Positions 4,709 through 5,060 of a stretch of DNA of 5,060 bases are shown here, piece after piece. The position numbers were made by a program, and so were the translations under genes. Every line of letters begins with the position of its first letter. The stretch's first letter is position 1. The stretch is from Candidatus Sungbacteria bacterium RIFCSPHIGHO2_01_FULL_50_25 (GTDB lineage: Bacteria; Patescibacteriota; Minisyncoccia; Sungbacterales; HO2-52-23): positions 1-5,060 of the forward strand of contig MHQD01000038.1 in assembly GCA_001822215.1 (NCBI GenBank), read 5' to 3'. Below the pieces are notes generated by a model, which worked only from the letters and a program-made list of their open reading frames with translations, was not told where the DNA came from and did no database searches.

Positions 4709-5060
4709 TTATTGCTTTATGTTCTTCACCACATCAACAATCTTACCGCTGATTTTAAAATCATCATTTTCGTGAATAAAGATTGGTGAATATTCCTGGG
4801 TTGATTCTGACAACAAAGCAATTCTAGAATTCTTTTTATCCAGCAGATACTTTTTTATATTCGCCATACCATCCATTATAGACACGATGTAATCGCCATC
4901 ATGTGGCGATGTATTTTCACTATCTACTATTACGAAGTCTCCACTCTCCACATTTTTTCCATCGATATTTGCCTTATTGAGAGAGTTTCCCTCCGCCCTC
5001 AGAGCAAAAACACTTTTCTTGTTTGAGACAAGCCGTTTTGATATTTTTAAATATCCTTCA
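4709..5060 (-). CDS. LexA/CI/UmuD-like S24 autoprotease-domain protein, probable transcriptional regulator (5' partial)
   Basis: The frame is open from the stop at 4711-4709 to the window edge, 117 codons. A GTG at 4951 lies inside the conserved domain and is not the true start. The visible part is a peptidase S24 (LexA C-terminal) domain. FALRAEGNSLNKANIDGKN carries the catalytic Ser (codon 4984-4982), equivalent to the GxSM motif of LexA. GDFVIVD and DGDYIVSIMDG follow, then NIKKY with the catalytic Lys (probably codon 4855-4853). The Ser-Lys dyad is therefore intact and self-cleavage or latent protease activity is plausible. The cleavage site and any helix-turn-helix domain would lie upstream, outside the window. 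In known relatives, RecA filaments on damaged DNA trigger self-cleavage and derepression. The gene is followed 26 nt later by the methyltransferase on the same strand, so it may control the R-M genes. A UmuD-like protein without a DNA-binding domain cannot be excluded. Confidence 0.85.
   Translation of the reverse strand, partial: EGYLKISKRLVSNKKSVFALRAEGNSLNKANIDGKNVESGDFVIVDSENTSPHDGDYIVSIMDGMANIKKYLLDKKNSRIALLSESTQEYSPIFIHENDDFKISGKIVDVVKNIKQ

Noticed and set aside
4989..4997. 9-nt match (ccctccgcc) to the tRNA 3' end as an attachment-site repeat
   Set aside because: Too short, and it lies in the conserved coding stretch before the catalytic Ser of the S24 domain. Likely chance.

Overview
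The window joins two segments of different character. Positions 1 to about 2658 are moderately GC-rich: sample 60-base blocks count 47% GC at 1-60 and 67% at 1741-1800. This part holds the 3' portion of a long secreted-type protein built of low-complexity and Ig-like modules, a small two-helix membrane protein, and a complete tRNA-Ser(UGA). From about 2659 to the window end the DNA is clearly AT-richer (32% GC at 3121-3180). This part carries a restriction-modification cassette with a LexA-like regulator. The multi-Ig, Cys-containing surface protein, the small two-TM protein, the near-absence of Shine-Dalgarno sequences and the small intergenic gaps suggest a Candidatus Patescibacteria (CPR) genome. 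That is an inference from protein style, not from a marker gene. All visible stops are TAA or TAG, and I see nothing that requires a non-standard code.

Layout: <1-2025 (+) surface protein; 2032-2505 (-) membrane protein, convergent with it and 6 nt away; 2506-2570 a compact divergent promoter region with a perfect 6-bp palindrome; 2571-2658 (+) tRNA-Ser with encoded CCA; 2659-2713 a short spacer with two mutually exclusive hairpins; 2714-3553 (+) a probable type II restriction endonuclease with an N-terminal winged-helix domain; 3537-4682 (-) a full-length DNA cytosine-5 methyltransferase, tail to tail with the endonuclease and overlapping it by 17 nt; 4709->5060 (-) the C-terminal S24 (LexA/UmuD/CI-type) autoprotease domain of a regulator whose N-terminus lies outside the window.

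How they may work together: the methyltransferase would protect host DNA and the nuclease would cut unmodified DNA. The S24 protein sits 26 nt upstream of the methyltransferase on the same strand and could control the cassette, perhaps relieving repression under DNA damage. The most interesting points are the S24 regulator coupled to an R-M pair, the wHTH-nuclease fusion with a non-canonical PD-(D/E)XK site, and the insertion of the block right after a tRNA 3' end. An 11-nt element is also shared by the upstream regions of both R-M genes.
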